Assembly (NCBI RefSeq): GCF_028867705.1
Contig: NZ_CP066171.1
Location: 1,364,001 to 1,428,000 of the forward strand
Length of the DNA: 64,000 nucleotides
Source: Thermoleophilum album
GTDB lineage: Bacteria > Actinomycetota > Thermoleophilia > Solirubrobacterales > Thermoleophilaceae
Direction: 5' to 3'
This document shows, in pieces, positions 14,696 to 24,551 of this stretch. Position numbers and translations under genes: made by a program. Each line of letters begins with the position of its first letter. Within the stretch, counting starts at the first letter, position 1. The notes under the pieces were generated by a model, which was not told the DNA's origin, ran no database searches, and was given only the letters and a program-made list of their open reading frames with translations.

Positions 14696-17600
14696 GTGGC
14701 GGCGGGGAACGCCGACACCGTGGACGTGACCGCACGTACCGCCCCGGCGGTCCGGACCCTCCGCACCGGTGCCGTCTACACGCTGGTTTACGTCGCTGTA
14801 GCCGCAGTCGGACAGGCGCTGGTCGAGCCGAGCGGCGGAACCGCCACCCTCTGGCCGGCCACCGGCCTCGCGGCCGGTGCCCTTTACGTCCAGCAGGCGC
14901 GCCGCTGGCTTGCGCCGCTCGTCGGCCTTGTGGCGGGCGCTTTCTGCGCCAACCTGCTGGCCGGCACCGACCCGCTTCTTGCGGCCGCCTTCGCCGGCCC
15001 GGCGGCGGCCGCGCCGGCGCTCGCGGCGGCGGCCGCACGCGCGCTCGCCGGGCCGCCAGCCGAGCTTCAGCCGCGCTTCGTCGTTCTCGTCCGTCTCGCT
15101 GGCGCCGCGGCCGTGGGTTGCGGGCTCGCCGCTCTCACCGGCGCGGCAGCGGCGGCGCGCGCTTTCGGCACCGAACCGCTGCAGGCGTGGATGTCGTGGT
15201 GGGCGGCCGACCTCGCCGGCACCGCGACGCTCGCGCCCGCAGGGGCGCTGTTGGCGCTCCACACCGGTCGTCTCGCCCGCTGGCGCAAGCAGATCGAAGC
15301 CGCGCAGCGGGCGCTGCGCGACCCGCAAAAGCAGCGCGCCCTCGTTGGGGTGGCTGCGCTCGTCGCCGCCGGGATCACCAGCGGAGCGCTCGTTTTCGCC
15401 GCCGAGCCGTCGACGCTCGGGTTCCGCAACACCCTGCCGGCGACGCTGCCGCTCGCGTTCGGTCTTTGGCTCGCCTGGCGCTTCGGCACTCCCGCGCTGG
15501 CGAGCGTCCTCGCTATCGGCGGCACGCTTGCCGGCTGGCTCACCGCCACCGGTCAGGGACCGTTCGCCAACCCCGCGGCCCCGCCCACCGCCGGCGTGCG
15601 CGGGCTTCAGATCTTCCTCGTCACGGGCGCGTTGCTCGCCGGCGCCGCTACCGTCACGCGGCTGCGCGAGCTCGCGCTGCGCAGGTCGCTCGCCGACGCC
15701 GCCGGCTGGTTGCGGTCGATCCTCGCCACCGCCTCCGACGCCTACGTCGCGCTCGATCACAGCGGTCGCATCGTCGAGTGGAACGCGACCGCGGAGCGGA
15801 TGTTCGGGCGGCGGCGCGACCAGGTTCTCGGGCAGCCGCTCGCCGGCGTTCTCGGCGACCTACCGCTCGAGCACGCGGCCCAAGAAGGGCGAGCTATCGA
15901 ACGCGATGTGCCCGGGCCGCTCGGTGCGCGCGTGCCGGTAGCGCTCGCGGTCGCGAGCGGACGCGGGGCGATCGCCTACCACCTCCTGCTCAGTGACCTG
16001 CGACCGGTACGCGCGCTCGAGGGCGAACTCGGGCGGGTGCGCGAAATCGTCGAGAACCTGCGCGCGCGTTTGATCGACGCGCTGCGCGACCGCGAGCTTC
16101 TGCTGCGCGAACGCGAAGCGCTTCGCCGCGAGCGCGACGAACTGCGCGCGACGCGCGAACACCTCGTCGAGACCCACCGCCAGCTCGAGGCTAACCACCG
16201 CGAGCTCGGCGCGCGCCACAGCCGGCTGCGCGACGAGCACGACAAGCTCGCCGCTCGCGCCGCCGAGATCGAGCGAGGCAGCCGTGAGCTCGCCGCCGAG
16301 CGCGACCGCCTGCTCGCCCAGCTGGCGGCCGCGCGCCACGCGCACGAACGCGCGCGCAGCGAGCTCGAGCAAGCACGTGCGCGCACCGCCGAGCTCGACG
16401 CCCAGCGAGCCAGCCTCGCCGAACAGCTCGCGAACGTAGCCGCCGCGCGCGACGCGAACGCTCGCAAGCTCGCGCTGACCGAGACACGTGCCGCCGAGCT
16501 CGAACGGTCCCTGGCCGACCACGAGCGCCGCCAGGAGCAGTTGCGCCACGAGCTCGCCGCGATCGAGCGCGAGCGCGACGAGGCGCTGGCACGCTGCGAG
16601 CGGCTCGCCGAGCTCGGAGAGCGGCGGTCGGTCGAGCTCGCGAAAGTGCACGACGAGCTGCGTACGCTCGCCAGCGAGCGCGACAAGCTGCGCGGCGAGC
16701 TTGCGCGCAGCGAAGCTACGAGCGAGCGACTGCGCGCCGAGCTCGACCGGCTTAACGCGGCGAGCGCCGCCGAACGCGAACGTCTCGAGCGGGCCGTCGC
16801 TAGAGCCGAGCGGGCGCTGCTCGAGCAGCGCTCGCGGCTCGAGAACGCGCAGGCCGAGGTCGAGCGAAGCTCGGGCGAGCTCGAGCGCGTGCGCGCGCAG
16901 CTCTCAACCGTCGAAACGCGCCTCGCCGAGGAGCGCGAGCGCCACGCCGCAACCGCTCGCGCCCTCGAGGAGCGCAGCCACGAGCTCGAGCGCCGTTCCC
17001 GCGAACTCGAACGCGCACGCGCCGAAAGCGATCGCCTTGCGAGTGAGGTCGCAGCTGCCCGCCTAGACGCCGAGCGCAAGGCGCGGCGACTCGAAGAGAT
17101 CGAGCCAGAACTGGAGCGCGCCCGGCGGGAGCTCGCCGAGGCGGACGAGGTGCTGCAGCGCTGGACCGCTAGCTTCGAGCGCACCCGCCGAGCGGCAGCG
17201 CTGGTCGATCCCGACAACGGCCGCGTCGTCGCGTGCAACCAGCCTTTCGCCGACCTGCACGGCGTCCGCGTCGAAGACATAGTCGGGCGTCCCTTCGCGA
17301 GCCTCGCGACCCCCCGTAGCGCGGCCCGCGCCGCCCAGCTCGACCGTGAGGTGCGGACCGCCGGCTACGTGCGCTGGCAGGGCGAGCACCGCCACGCGAG
17401 CGGCAGCGTCGTGGAGGTCGCCGGCGAGGGGTTCGCGATCAGGGGCCGTGACGGACGCGAGCGTTACCGCGTGGTGTGGCTCGACGATCTCACGCTGCTG
17501 CGCGAGCGCGAACGCGGTGCGCGCACCGCGCAGGCACGGTTCGAGGCGACGTTCAAGCACGCGCCGGTACCGGCGGTGCTCGTCGACCGCCACGGGCTCG

Positions 17601-19231
17601 TCGTCGCAACCAACGACGCTTTCGCGCGCACGCTTGGCTACCCCGCCGAGCAGCTCGCCGGGCTGGCGCTGCGGACGCTCGCCACCCCGGACGACACCGA
17701 CCGCCTCGCCGACGCTCTTGCCGCCGCGGTGTCCGGCGAGAACAAGCGTGCGCAGATGCGTTTCGTCGACGCTCAGGGGTCCGAGCTCGAAGCGGAGCTG
17801 TCGGCCACCGCGCTGGGAGAAGAAGCCGGCGGCGGCGCGCTCGTGTGGCTGCAGGACGCGAGCGAGCGGCGCCGCTTCGAGGGCCAGCTCCAGCATCTCA
17901 CCGACCATGACGGCGTCACCGGTCTCTTCAACGCCAAGCGCTTCCGCGAGGAGCTCGAACGCGAGCTCGCGTCGGCAGCCCGCTACCGCAGCAGCGCCGC
18001 GGTGCTGGCAATCGACATCGACGGTTTCCGCTACCTGAACGGGGCGCTCGGCCACGAAGCCGCCGACGAACTGCTTGCGCGCATCGCCGACGCCCTGCGG
18101 CGCCGGCTGCGCTCGAGCGACATCGCCGCCCGCACCGGCAGCGACGAGTTCGCGGTGCTGTTGCCGCGCGCCACGCTTGACGAGGCGCACAGCGCTGCCA
18201 GCGGGATACTCGAGGCGCTGCGTGCACTCGGCCGCGAAGAGCTGGGCGGGCGGCCGCTCCAGCTCACCGCAAGCATCGGCGCAGCCTCTTTCACCGGCGA
18301 CCCGCCGCTCGCTGACGAGCTTCTCGTCGCTGCCGAAAGCGCGCTCTGGGACGCCAAGGAGCGTGGCGGCGACACCGTCTGCACCGCGGCGGCGAGCGGC
18401 GACGGCTCCGCAGTCGCCCGCCGGCTGGCGTGGGGCGAGCGGCTGCGGCGAGCGCTCGACAGCGGGCGTCTGCGCCTGGTCGCACAGCCGCTCGTGGCCC
18501 TCGAAGCGGCGCTACCGACCCGCGTCGAGCTGGTGGTGCGCGTCGTCGGGGACGACGGCGAGCTCGTGCCGCCGGCAGCGTTCATGCCCGCCGCCGAGCG
18601 CTTCGGTCTCGCCGGCGAACTCGACCGCTGGGCGATCCGCGCGGCTGTCGCCGAGCTCGCGACACGGCGGCGCCGCGGCGAGCACACGACGCTCGAGCTG
18701 ACGTTGTCGGCGAGCGCCGTCTCCGACCCTGAACTGCCGGCCTTCGTGGAGCGCGAGCTGCGCGCCAAAGGAACGGACGGGCGTGGGCTGGCACTGCTCG
18801 TTCCCGAGGCGGCCGCGATCGCTACCACCGACCGCGCCCGCTTGCTCGCCAAGCGGCTGATCGAGCTCGGCGTCGAGGCCGGCCTCAGCGAGTTCGGCGC
18901 CGGCTTCGGCTCGTTCCGGGCGCTCGAGCACCTGCCGTTCGGCTACGTGAAGATCGACCGCGAGCTTGTGGCCGGCCTCGCGCAGAGCCGCACCCGCCAG
19001 CTCGTGGTGCGCGCGATCGCCGATCTCGCCCGCGCGCTCGGCCGTCGCTGCGCCGCAGCGGGCGCCGACGAGGAAGCGGCGGCGATGCTGCGGGCCTGGG
19101 GTGTCGACTACGTGCAGCCGCTCGCGCCGTTCGCGAGCGGGCGGGCGACGCTCGCCGGCCCGGACTACGCGCTAGGGAACGCGGGCGCCGCCGGCGACGA
19201 TCTTCGCGCCCGATCGACGGAGCTCTTCTAG
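14696..19231 (+). CDS. Very large MASE1-PAS-coiled coil-PAS-PAS-GGDEF-EAL protein
   Basis: 1511 residues from a GTG start. Residues about 15-330 are a MASE1 multi-pass membrane sensor (GGTATLWPATGLAAGALYVQQARRWLAPL and later hydrophobic segments). A PAS domain follows near 345-410 (SDAYVALDHSGRIVEWNATA), then an uninterrupted coiled coil of almost 400 residues (about 438-825) rich in Glu, Arg, Leu and Ala. Two more PAS domains follow (near 830 and 950), then GGDEF (about 1065-1225) and EAL (about 1250-1495). The GGDEF signature is GSDEF at residues 1148-1152. The EAL signature is ELV (1278-1280), the DDFG motif is SEFG, and the QGY-like end is QPL, so the phosphodiesterase half is probably inactive and may only bind c-di-GMP. 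The 3' end overlaps the convergent pncA gene by 60 bases. Confidence 0.88.
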   Translation: MAAGNADTVDVTARTAPAVRTLRTGAVYTLVYVAVAAVGQALVEPSGGTATLWPATGLAAGALYVQQARRWLAPLVGLVAGAFCANLLAGTDPLLAAAFAGPAAAAPALAAAAARALAGPPAELQPRFVVLVRLAGAAAVGCGLAALTGAAAAARAFGTEPLQAWMSWWAADLAGTATLAPAGALLALHTGRLARWRKQIEAAQRALRDPQKQRALVGVAALVAAGITSGALVFAAEPSTLGFRNTLPATLPLAFGLWLAWRFGTPALASVLAIGGTLAGWLTATGQGPFANPAAPPTAGVRGLQIFLVTGALLAGAATVTRLRELALRRSLADAAGWLRSILATASDAYVALDHSGRIVEWNATAERMFGRRRDQVLGQPLAGVLGDLPLEHAAQEGRAIERDVPGPLGARVPVALAVASGRGAIAYHLLLSDLRPVRALEGELGRVREIVENLRARLIDALRDRELLLREREALRRERDELRATREHLVETHRQLEANHRELGARHSRLRDEHDKLAARAAEIERGSRELAAERDRLLAQLAAARHAHERARSELEQARARTAELDAQRASLAEQLANVAAARDANARKLALTETRAAELERSLADHERRQEQLRHELAAIERERDEALARCERLAELGERRSVELAKVHDELRTLASERDKLRGELARSEATSERLRAELDRLNAASAAERERLERAVARAERALLEQRSRLENAQAEVERSSGELERVRAQLSTVETRLAEERERHAATARALEERSHELERRSRELERARAESDRLASEVAAARLDAERKARRLEEIEPELERARRELAEADEVLQRWTASFERTRRAAALVDPDNGRVVACNQPFADLHGVRVEDIVGRPFASLATPRSAARAAQLDREVRTAGYVRWQGEHRHASGSVVEVAGEGFAIRGRDGRERYRVVWLDDLTLLRERERGARTAQARFEATFKHAPVPAVLVDRHGLVVATNDAFARTLGYPAEQLAGLALRTLATPDDTDRLADALAAAVSGENKRAQMRFVDAQGSELEAELSATALGEEAGGGALVWLQDASERRRFEGQLQHLTDHDGVTGLFNAKRFREELERELASAARYRSSAAVLAIDIDGFRYLNGALGHEAADELLARIADALRRRLRSSDIAARTGSDEFAVLLPRATLDEAHSAASGILEALRALGREELGGRPLQLTASIGAASFTGDPPLADELLVAAESALWDAKERGGDTVCTAAASGDGSAVARRLAWGERLRRALDSGRLRLVAQPLVALEAALPTRVELVVRVVGDDGELVPPAAFMPAAERFGLAGELDRWAIRAAVAELATRRRRGEHTTLELTLSASAVSDPELPAFVERELRAKGTDGRGLALLVPEAAAIATTDRARLLAKRLIELGVEAGLSEFGAGFGSFRALEHLPFGYVKIDRELVAGLAQSRTRQLVVRAIADLARALGRRCAAAGADEEAAAMLRAWGVDYVQPLAPFASGRATLAGPDYALGNAGAAGDDLRARSTELF

Positions 19232-19735
19232 AGCGCGCTCGCTGTCGCCCGGCTGGACGTCGACGCCGCGCGTCGCCGAGGTGTCGACCTCGACCTCGAA
19301 GCCGCGCCGCAACGCGTCGAGCGCGGTGTTTTTGACGCAGTAGTCGGTGGCGAGACCCACCACCGTGACGCGCTCGATGCCCCGTTCTCGCAAAAGCTGT
19401 TCGAGCTCAGGGTTCTCGAACGCCGAGTAGCCCTCGGTGGCGGGGTCTTGCCCCTTGTCGATCACCGCGTCGATGCGCGAACGGTCGAGGCGCGGGTGCA
19501 GCTTGGCACCTGGCGTCCCCTGAACGCAGTGACGTGGCCAAGGTCCCCCCTGCTCGCGGAACGAGCTGTGGTCGGACGGGTGCCAATCGCGCGTCGCGAT
19601 CACGAGGTCGAAGCGCGATTCGCCGGCGAGCTCGTTGAGACGATCGGCGATCTCGTCGCCGCGCGGCACCGCCAACGCGCCGCCCGGCGTGAAGTCGTTC
19701 TGAAAGTCGACGATGACGAGCGCCTCTCGGGCCAT
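19172..19735 (-). CDS. pncA: Nicotinamidase (isochorismatase fold)
   Basis: 187 residues. It hydrolyses nicotinamide to nicotinate for NAD salvage. The catalytic triad is visible: Asp in VIVDFQNDFTPGGALAVP, Lys in AVIDKGQDP, and Cys in GLATDYCVKNTALDALRRG. Metal ligands are in TRDWHPSDHSSF. The ATG at 19733-19735 has GGAGGGAG upstream; longer open frames to 20056 run through the divergent Nudix gene and are not used. The 3' end overlaps the end of the GGDEF/EAL gene tail to tail. Confidence 0.93.
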   Translation of the reverse strand: MAREALVIVDFQNDFTPGGALAVPRGDEIADRLNELAGESRFDLVIATRDWHPSDHSSFREQGGPWPRHCVQGTPGAKLHPRLDRSRIDAVIDKGQDPATEGYSAFENPELEQLLRERGIERVTVVGLATDYCVKNTALDALRRGFEVEVDTSATRGVDVQPGDSERALEELRRSGAKIVAGGARVP

Positions 19736-19807
19736 CGCTCTCCCTCCTTCCCCGACGCTACTGTCGCGCCGCGGTGACGGCGCACCAGACGCGATCATAG
19801 GCAGCGG

Positions 19808-20488
19808 GTGAACGACGAACAGCGCGAGCGCGAGGCCGAAGGCGCGGCACAAGCCCCGCAGCGGCACGACGATCGAGGCCCGAGCCCCGGGCTCGAACTT
19901 CCCGAACGGTTGCGTGAGCTCTTGCTCGCTCCGGAAGAAACCGAGCGCATGTTCGCGCCAGGCTCGAAAGAGGCAGCTGTTCTCGTTCCGCTCCTCGAGC
20001 GGAACGGTGAGCTCGTAGCTGTGTTCACGCGCCGCGCCCGGCACCTCCCGCAGCACGCGGGCGAAATCTCTTTTCCCGGGGGGCGGCTACGTCGCGGCGA
20101 AAGTGCGCTGGCGGCCGCCCTGCGCGAGGCCGAGGAGGAGATCGGTCTTGCCCCAGCGAGGGTCGAGGTGGTCGGCGCGTTGCCTCCCACCGGGACGATC
20201 GTCACGGCCTTCCGCGTGCGGCCCTACGTTGGCTGGGTCGCCGCGCCGCCGGCGTCGTGGCGACCTGCGGCCGACGAGGTCGAAGCCGTGCTCGAGCTGC
20301 CGCTGCGCGCGCTCGCGGCCGGCTTTCGCCTGCAGCGGCTCGTGCGCCTCGGCGTGCCGATCCGAACACCGACCTACACGGTCGGTGAACACGTCGTCTG
20401 GGGCGCGACGGCACGCATCGTCCGCGCCCTGCTCCGCCGGCTCGCACCGCTCGACAGCGGGACAGCCGGCGAGGACGACGCCCGCTAG
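19808..20488 (+). CDS. Nudix hydrolase, CoA pyrophosphatase (NudL-like)
   Basis: 226 residues from GTG. The Nudix box is complete: GGRLRRGESALAAALREAEEEIGL (Gly-x5-Glu-x7-Arg-Glu-x2-Glu-Glu-x-Gly), near residues 98-121. It is preceded by AVFTRRARHLPQHAGEISFPGG, the UPF0035/NudL signature of enzymes that split CoA and acyl-CoA into phosphopantetheine and 3',5'-ADP. A CoA role would fit the nearby beta-oxidation genes, but the substrate is inferred. It is divergent from pncA with 72 bases between the starts. Confidence 0.85.
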   Translation: MNDEQREREAEGAAQAPQRHDDRGPSPGLELPERLRELLLAPEETERMFAPGSKEAAVLVPLLERNGELVAVFTRRARHLPQHAGEISFPGGRLRRGESALAAALREAEEEIGLAPARVEVVGALPPTGTIVTAFRVRPYVGWVAAPPASWRPAADEVEAVLELPLRALAAGFRLQRLVRLGVPIRTPTYTVGEHVVWGATARIVRALLRRLAPLDSGTAGEDDAR

Positions 20489-20590
20489 CGCGCAGCGCTC
20501 GCCGCGGCTCGCTAGCGCGATCGCCTCCCGTGCGCGGCCGCAGCGGTGCGGCCGTGCACGGTCAGCGGCGCCCGGGGGCGCGGGCAAGCA

Positions 20591-21436
20591 TCAGCTACCG
20601 CGCTCGATCGGCACCGCCACGAGGTTCCCCCACTCGGTCCACGAGCCGTCGTAGTTCTCCACCTGGTCGTAACCGAGCAGCTCGTGCAGCACGAACCAGG
20701 TGTGGGCCGAGCGCTCGCCGATGCGGCAGTAGGCGATAACCGGCTTGCCGTCTTCCAGCACGCCCTTCTCGCGGTACAGGCGCTCGAGCTCCTCGCGCGA
20801 TTTGAAAGTGCCGTCCTCGTTGACGGCTTGCGCCCACGGCACGTTGATGGCACCGGGGATGTGCCCGGCTCGCTGCGCGCCCTCCTGCTCGTAGCCGGCG
20901 GGCGAGATGATCTCGCCCGCGAACTCGGCGGGCGAGCGCACGTCGACGAGCTTCACGTCTCGCTCAAGCGCGGCGAGAACTTCGTCGCGACGCGCGCGGA
21001 TCGACTCGTCGGGGCCTTTCGTCTCGAACCGCTGCGGCGGGTAGCTCGGCACCTCGGTCGTGGTCGGTCGCCCCTCGGCGATCCACTTCTCGCGCGGCCC
21101 GTTGATCAGCTTGACTTTGTCGTGGCCGTAGTAGCGGAAGTACCAGTAGGTGTAGGCCGCGAACCAGTTGTTGCGGTCGCCGTAGAGCACGACCGTGTGA
21201 TCGTTGGAGATGCCGCGGCTTCCCATCAGCTCCCCGAACTCGCGGGGGCCGAGGAAGTCGCGCTGCACCGGATCCTGAAGGTCCTTTTGCCAGTCGAAGC
21301 CGATCGCACCGGGGATGTGCGCCTCGCGGTAGAGGTCGGGGTTTTCATCGACCTCGACGATGCGGATCGAGTCGTCGTCGAGATGCTGCTCGACCCACTC
21401 AGTCGACACCAAGACGTCCTTCGCGTACTCGCCCAT
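20591..21436 (-). CDS. Two-domain rhodanese sulfurtransferase
   Basis: 281 residues with tandem rhodanese domains. The inactive N-terminal domain starts YAKDVLVSTEWVEQHLDDD. The catalytic domain has VKLVDVRSPAEFAGE and the active-site loop AYCRIGERSAHTW, with Cys near residue 235. It resembles SseA/CysA-type thiosulfate:cyanide sulfurtransferases of Actinobacteria. The ATG at 21434-21436 follows GAGGAGG by seven bases and is preferred to the upstream start at 21478. No partner genes adjoin; the upstream 40 bases are AT-rich and probably carry the promoter. Confidence 0.9.
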   Translation of the reverse strand: MGEYAKDVLVSTEWVEQHLDDDSIRIVEVDENPDLYREAHIPGAIGFDWQKDLQDPVQRDFLGPREFGELMGSRGISNDHTVVLYGDRNNWFAAYTYWYFRYYGHDKVKLINGPREKWIAEGRPTTTEVPSYPPQRFETKGPDESIRARRDEVLAALERDVKLVDVRSPAEFAGEIISPAGYEQEGAQRAGHIPGAINVPWAQAVNEDGTFKSREELERLYREKGVLEDGKPVIAYCRIGERSAHTWFVLHELLGYDQVENYDGSWTEWGNLVAVPIERGS

Positions 21437-21532
21437 GCTGCGCCTCCTCGGTCGTCGGAAGAGCGGAACCTCCGCCACCCGAACAAATCTGCCTTATTGC
21501 CGTGGTGATTCTAGTGTTTTGCTGCGGCGCAG

Positions 21533-22024
21533 TCACGCAGGGGCGCCGCCGCCGAGCAGTCGCGCCGCGGCAGCAGCGAGGTCGGCAGGGTCCGCGCCGC
21601 CCTCGTCGGGCGACTCGACGACAGCGAAGCGGATGCGCTTGCGGCGGCAGAACTCGGCCACCCGTTCGCCCGCCATCGCGACTTCGTCGTCTCCGACGGC
21701 CCCGCCCCCACCGCTCCGCGAACGTCCCGGCGACTCGTAAACGAACGCGCGCACGGGCGAGTCGACGAGGCGCTCGAGCAGCGACGACAAGCGGTTGCCG
21801 TGCAGCTCAGCGAACTCCGCCGCTGGCCGTCGCCGTGCTCCGAAACACCAACAAAGACACGCAGCGTCGGCGAGCAGCGGCAGCACCGTGCCGAGCCGCA
21901 GCGGGTCGAGCGTCGCCCCTTCGCCGCCTTCGCTGGCGACCGTCACGGGCGCGTCCAGCCGCGCGAACGCGGCCACGAACGCCGCGCCGCGCGCCCCGTC
22001 GCTGCAGACCACGATCCGCGCCAC
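21533..22024 (-). CDS. Conserved-looking protein of unknown function
   Basis: 163 residues from GTG at 22022-22024, divergent from the thiolase gene with 51 bases between. The N-terminus [21 protein letters not shown] suggests a Rossmann-like beta-alpha-beta unit. Later parts ([39 protein letters not shown]) resemble a truncated nucleotide-sugar epimerase-like fold without the catalytic Tyr-x3-Lys. A Gly/Ser-rich stretch follows. The open frame continues upstream through the thiolase, but only as its antisense shadow. I do not assign a function. Confidence 0.55.
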   Translation of the reverse strand: MARIVVCSDGARGAAFVAAFARLDAPVTVASEGGEGATLDPLRLGTVLPLLADAACLCWCFGARRRPAAEFAELHGNRLSSLLERLVDSPVRAFVYESPGRSRSGGGGAVGDDEVAMAGERVAEFCRRKRIRFAVVESPDEGGADPADLAAAAARLLGGGAPA

Positions 22025-22075
22025 CGCCGCGACGCTAGCGCACCCGCCAACCGCCCGGTCGGTACGATCGCGCCG

Positions 22076-23275
22076 ATGCCCGACGTCGTCATCTGCGATG
22101 CGTTGCGGACGCCGATCGGCCGCTACGGCGGCGCGCTCGCCGACGTGCGACCGGACACGCTCGCAGCGCTCGTTATCCGCCGCATCGTCGAGCGCAACGA
22201 GATCGATCCGGCGTTGGTCGACGACGTCGTCTTCGGCTGCGCCAACCAAGCGGGCGAAGACAACCGCAACGTCGCGCGCATGGCGCTGCTTCTGGCCGGG
22301 CTGCCGAAGGAGGTGCCGGGCGTGACCGTCAACCGCCTGTGCGCGTCCGGGCTCGACGCGGTCATCCACGCGGCACGAGCGATTCGCGCCGGCGAAGCCG
22401 ACCTCGTGCTGGCGGGCGGTGTCGAGTCGATGACGCGGGCGCCGCTCGTCGCGCTCAAGCCCGATCGCGCCTGGCCGCGCGGCGGCCTCGAGCTCGTCGA
22501 CACCACGATCGGGTGGCGCTTCCCCCACCCCGACTTCCCCTACTCGACGGAGTCGATGGGCGAAACCGCCGAGAACGTCGCACAGCGCTACGGCATCGCG
22601 CGCGAGGACCAGGACGCTTTCGCGCTCGAGTCGCACCGCCGCGCGATCGCCGCACAGGACGCCGGCCTGTTCGACCACGAGATCGTGCCCGTCGAGGTGC
22701 CGCAACGCAAGGGCGAGCCGGTCGTCGTCGAGCATGACGAAGGCCCGCGCCGCGACACCTCGCTCGAGAAGCTGGCACGCCTGCGCCCGGTGTTCCGCGA
22801 CGGAGGCACGGTGACCGCTGGCAACTCTTCGCAAATCAACGACGGCGCGGCCTGCCTGCTGCTCGCCAGCGCCGAACGGGCGCGCGAGCTTGGCCTCTCC
22901 CCTCTTGCCCGCGTCGTCTGCGGCGCGGCCGCCGGCGTCGACCCCGCCTACATGGGCATCGGTCCGATCCCCGCCACGCGCAAACTCCTCGCCCGCACCG
23001 GCAAGGTGATCGACGACTTCGACCTCGTCGAGCTCAACGAAGCTTTCGCCAGCCAGGTGCTGGCTTGCATACGCGAGCTTGGCATCGACCACGAACGCTT
23101 GAACGTCAACGGCGGCGCGATCGCGATCGGGCACCCGCTCGGCTGCTCGGGCGCGCGCCTGGCGGGGACGATCTGTCACGAGCTCGCGCGTCGCGGCGGG
23201 CGGCTAGGACTCGTGACGATGTGCGTGGGCGTCGGTCAGGGCGTGGCGCTCGCGGTCGAGAACCTACGCCTCTGA
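22076..23275 (+). CDS. Acetyl-CoA acyltransferase (thiolase)
   Basis: 399 residues, full thiolase length. It cleaves 3-ketoacyl-CoA with CoA, the last step of beta-oxidation, or runs in reverse. The nucleophilic Cys is in [13 protein letters not shown] near residue 90. The [10 protein letters not shown] motif near residue 350 gives the His, and the last Cys of the site is in [21 protein letters not shown] and [11 protein letters not shown] are also typical. It resembles the PcaF/FadA subgroup. First gene of the beta-oxidation block at 22076-26891. Confidence 0.93.
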   Translation: MPDVVICDALRTPIGRYGGALADVRPDTLAALVIRRIVERNEIDPALVDDVVFGCANQAGEDNRNVARMALLLAGLPKEVPGVTVNRLCASGLDAVIHAARAIRAGEADLVLAGGVESMTRAPLVALKPDRAWPRGGLELVDTTIGWRFPHPDFPYSTESMGETAENVAQRYGIAREDQDAFALESHRRAIAAQDAGLFDHEIVPVEVPQRKGEPVVVEHDEGPRRDTSLEKLARLRPVFRDGGTVTAGNSSQINDGAACLLLASAERARELGLSPLARVVCGAAAGVDPAYMGIGPIPATRKLLARTGKVIDDFDLVELNEAFASQVLACIRELGIDHERLNVNGGAIAIGHPLGCSGARLAGTICHELARRGGRLGLVTMCVGVGQGVALAVENLRL

Positions 23276-23330
23276 GCTCGCCCGCGGCGACGCCGACCGC
23301 GCGGTCAGCGGTCAGGTAGGCTCGCTGTCC

Positions 23331-24488
23331 GTGATCGACTTCGAGCTGACAGACGAGCAGAAGCTGGTGCGCGAGACGGCGCGCGAGTTCGCCGAGAAAG
23401 AGATTCAGCCCCGCGTCCGCGACAACGATCGCAACGAGCGATTCGACACCGAGCTCGTCGAGAAGATGGCGGCGATGGGCTATCTCGGCGCGACGATCCC
23501 CGAGGAGTACGGCGGCCGCGGCATCGACTACATCACCTACGGCTTGATCGTTGAAGAGATCGGGCGCATCGACTCGGCGATGCGCACGGTGGTTTCGGTC
23601 GTCACCTCGCTTGTCAGCACGCCGATCTACAAGTGGGGTACCGAAGAGCAAAAGCGCGAGTGGCTGCCGAAGCTTTGTTCGGGCGAGGCGCTGGGCTGCT
23701 TCGGTCTAACCGAGCCCGACACCGGTTCCGACGCCGCCAGCTTGCAGACGCGTGCGGTGAAGATCGACGGCGGCTGGCGCATCTCCGGCCAGAAGATGTG
23801 GATCTCGCTCGGTAACTACGCGAAGGTGGCGCTCATCTTCGCCCAGACCGACCCCGAGAAGCGCCACAAGGGGATCGCGGCGTTCCTTGTCCCGACCGAC
23901 TCGCCGGGGTTCCACTCCCAAGCGATCCACGGCAAGCTCGGCTTGCGCGGCTCGGACACCGCCGAGCTGTCGCTCGACGGCGTCGAGGTGCCGGACGAGG
24001 CGATGCTCGGCGAGATCGGCGACGGCTTCAAGGTCGCGATGACGGCGCTCGACGCCGGCCGCTACAGCGTGGCGGCCGGCTGCGTAGGCATCTGCCAAGG
24101 CTCCCTCGACGCCGCCGTCAAGTACGCCAAGGAGCGCATCCAGTTCGGCCGACCGATCGCCTCCTTCCAGCTCGTGCAAGAGATGCTCGCCGACATCAAG
24201 GTGCAAACCGAGGCGGCGCGCAGTCTCGTCTGGCGAGCGGGCTGGCTGAAGGACAAGGGCTTGCCCAACACCACCGAGACGTCGATCGCCAAGCTGTACG
24301 CCACCGAGGCGGCCGTGCGCTGTGCCAACCTCGCGATCCAGGTCCACGGCGGCTCGGGGTACGTCGACGACTATCCCGTCGAGCGCTACCTCCGCGACGC
24401 CCGCGTGACGACGCTCTACGAGGGCACCTCGCAGATCCAGAAGCTGATCATCGGGCGCTCGCTGACGGGTATCAACGCGATGGTGTGA
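23331..24488 (+). CDS. Acyl-CoA dehydrogenase
   Basis: 385 residues from GTG. An FAD enzyme that introduces the alpha-beta double bond in acyl-CoA. The N-terminal helical domain is ELTDEQKLVRETAREFAEKE, the middle beta domain has CFGLTEPDTGSDAASL and KMWISLGNYA, and the C-terminal domain has GVGICQ-like GCVGICQGSLDAAVKYAKER. The catalytic Glu is in TTLYEGTSQIQKLIIGR near residue 370, the position used by short- and medium-chain enzymes. It probably feeds electrons to ETF, which is not in the window. It lies between thiolase and enoyl-CoA hydratase on the same strand. Confidence 0.93.
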   Translation: MIDFELTDEQKLVRETAREFAEKEIQPRVRDNDRNERFDTELVEKMAAMGYLGATIPEEYGGRGIDYITYGLIVEEIGRIDSAMRTVVSVVTSLVSTPIYKWGTEEQKREWLPKLCSGEALGCFGLTEPDTGSDAASLQTRAVKIDGGWRISGQKMWISLGNYAKVALIFAQTDPEKRHKGIAAFLVPTDSPGFHSQAIHGKLGLRGSDTAELSLDGVEVPDEAMLGEIGDGFKVAMTALDAGRYSVAAGCVGICQGSLDAAVKYAKERIQFGRPIASFQLVQEMLADIKVQTEAARSLVWRAGWLKDKGLPNTTETSIAKLYATEAAVRCANLAIQVHGGSGYVDDYPVERYLRDARVTTLYEGTSQIQKLIIGRSLTGINAMV

Positions 24489-24551
24489 CGTACCAGGCGC
24501 GACGCCACTCGCAGCGCTCAGACCGTAGACCTGCGGCAAAAGGGGGATGAG

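Noticed and set aside
22025-23179. Extended N-terminus of the minus-strand frame ending at 21533
   Set aside because: This part is antisense to thiolase; a GTG at 22024 gives the plausible short gene.
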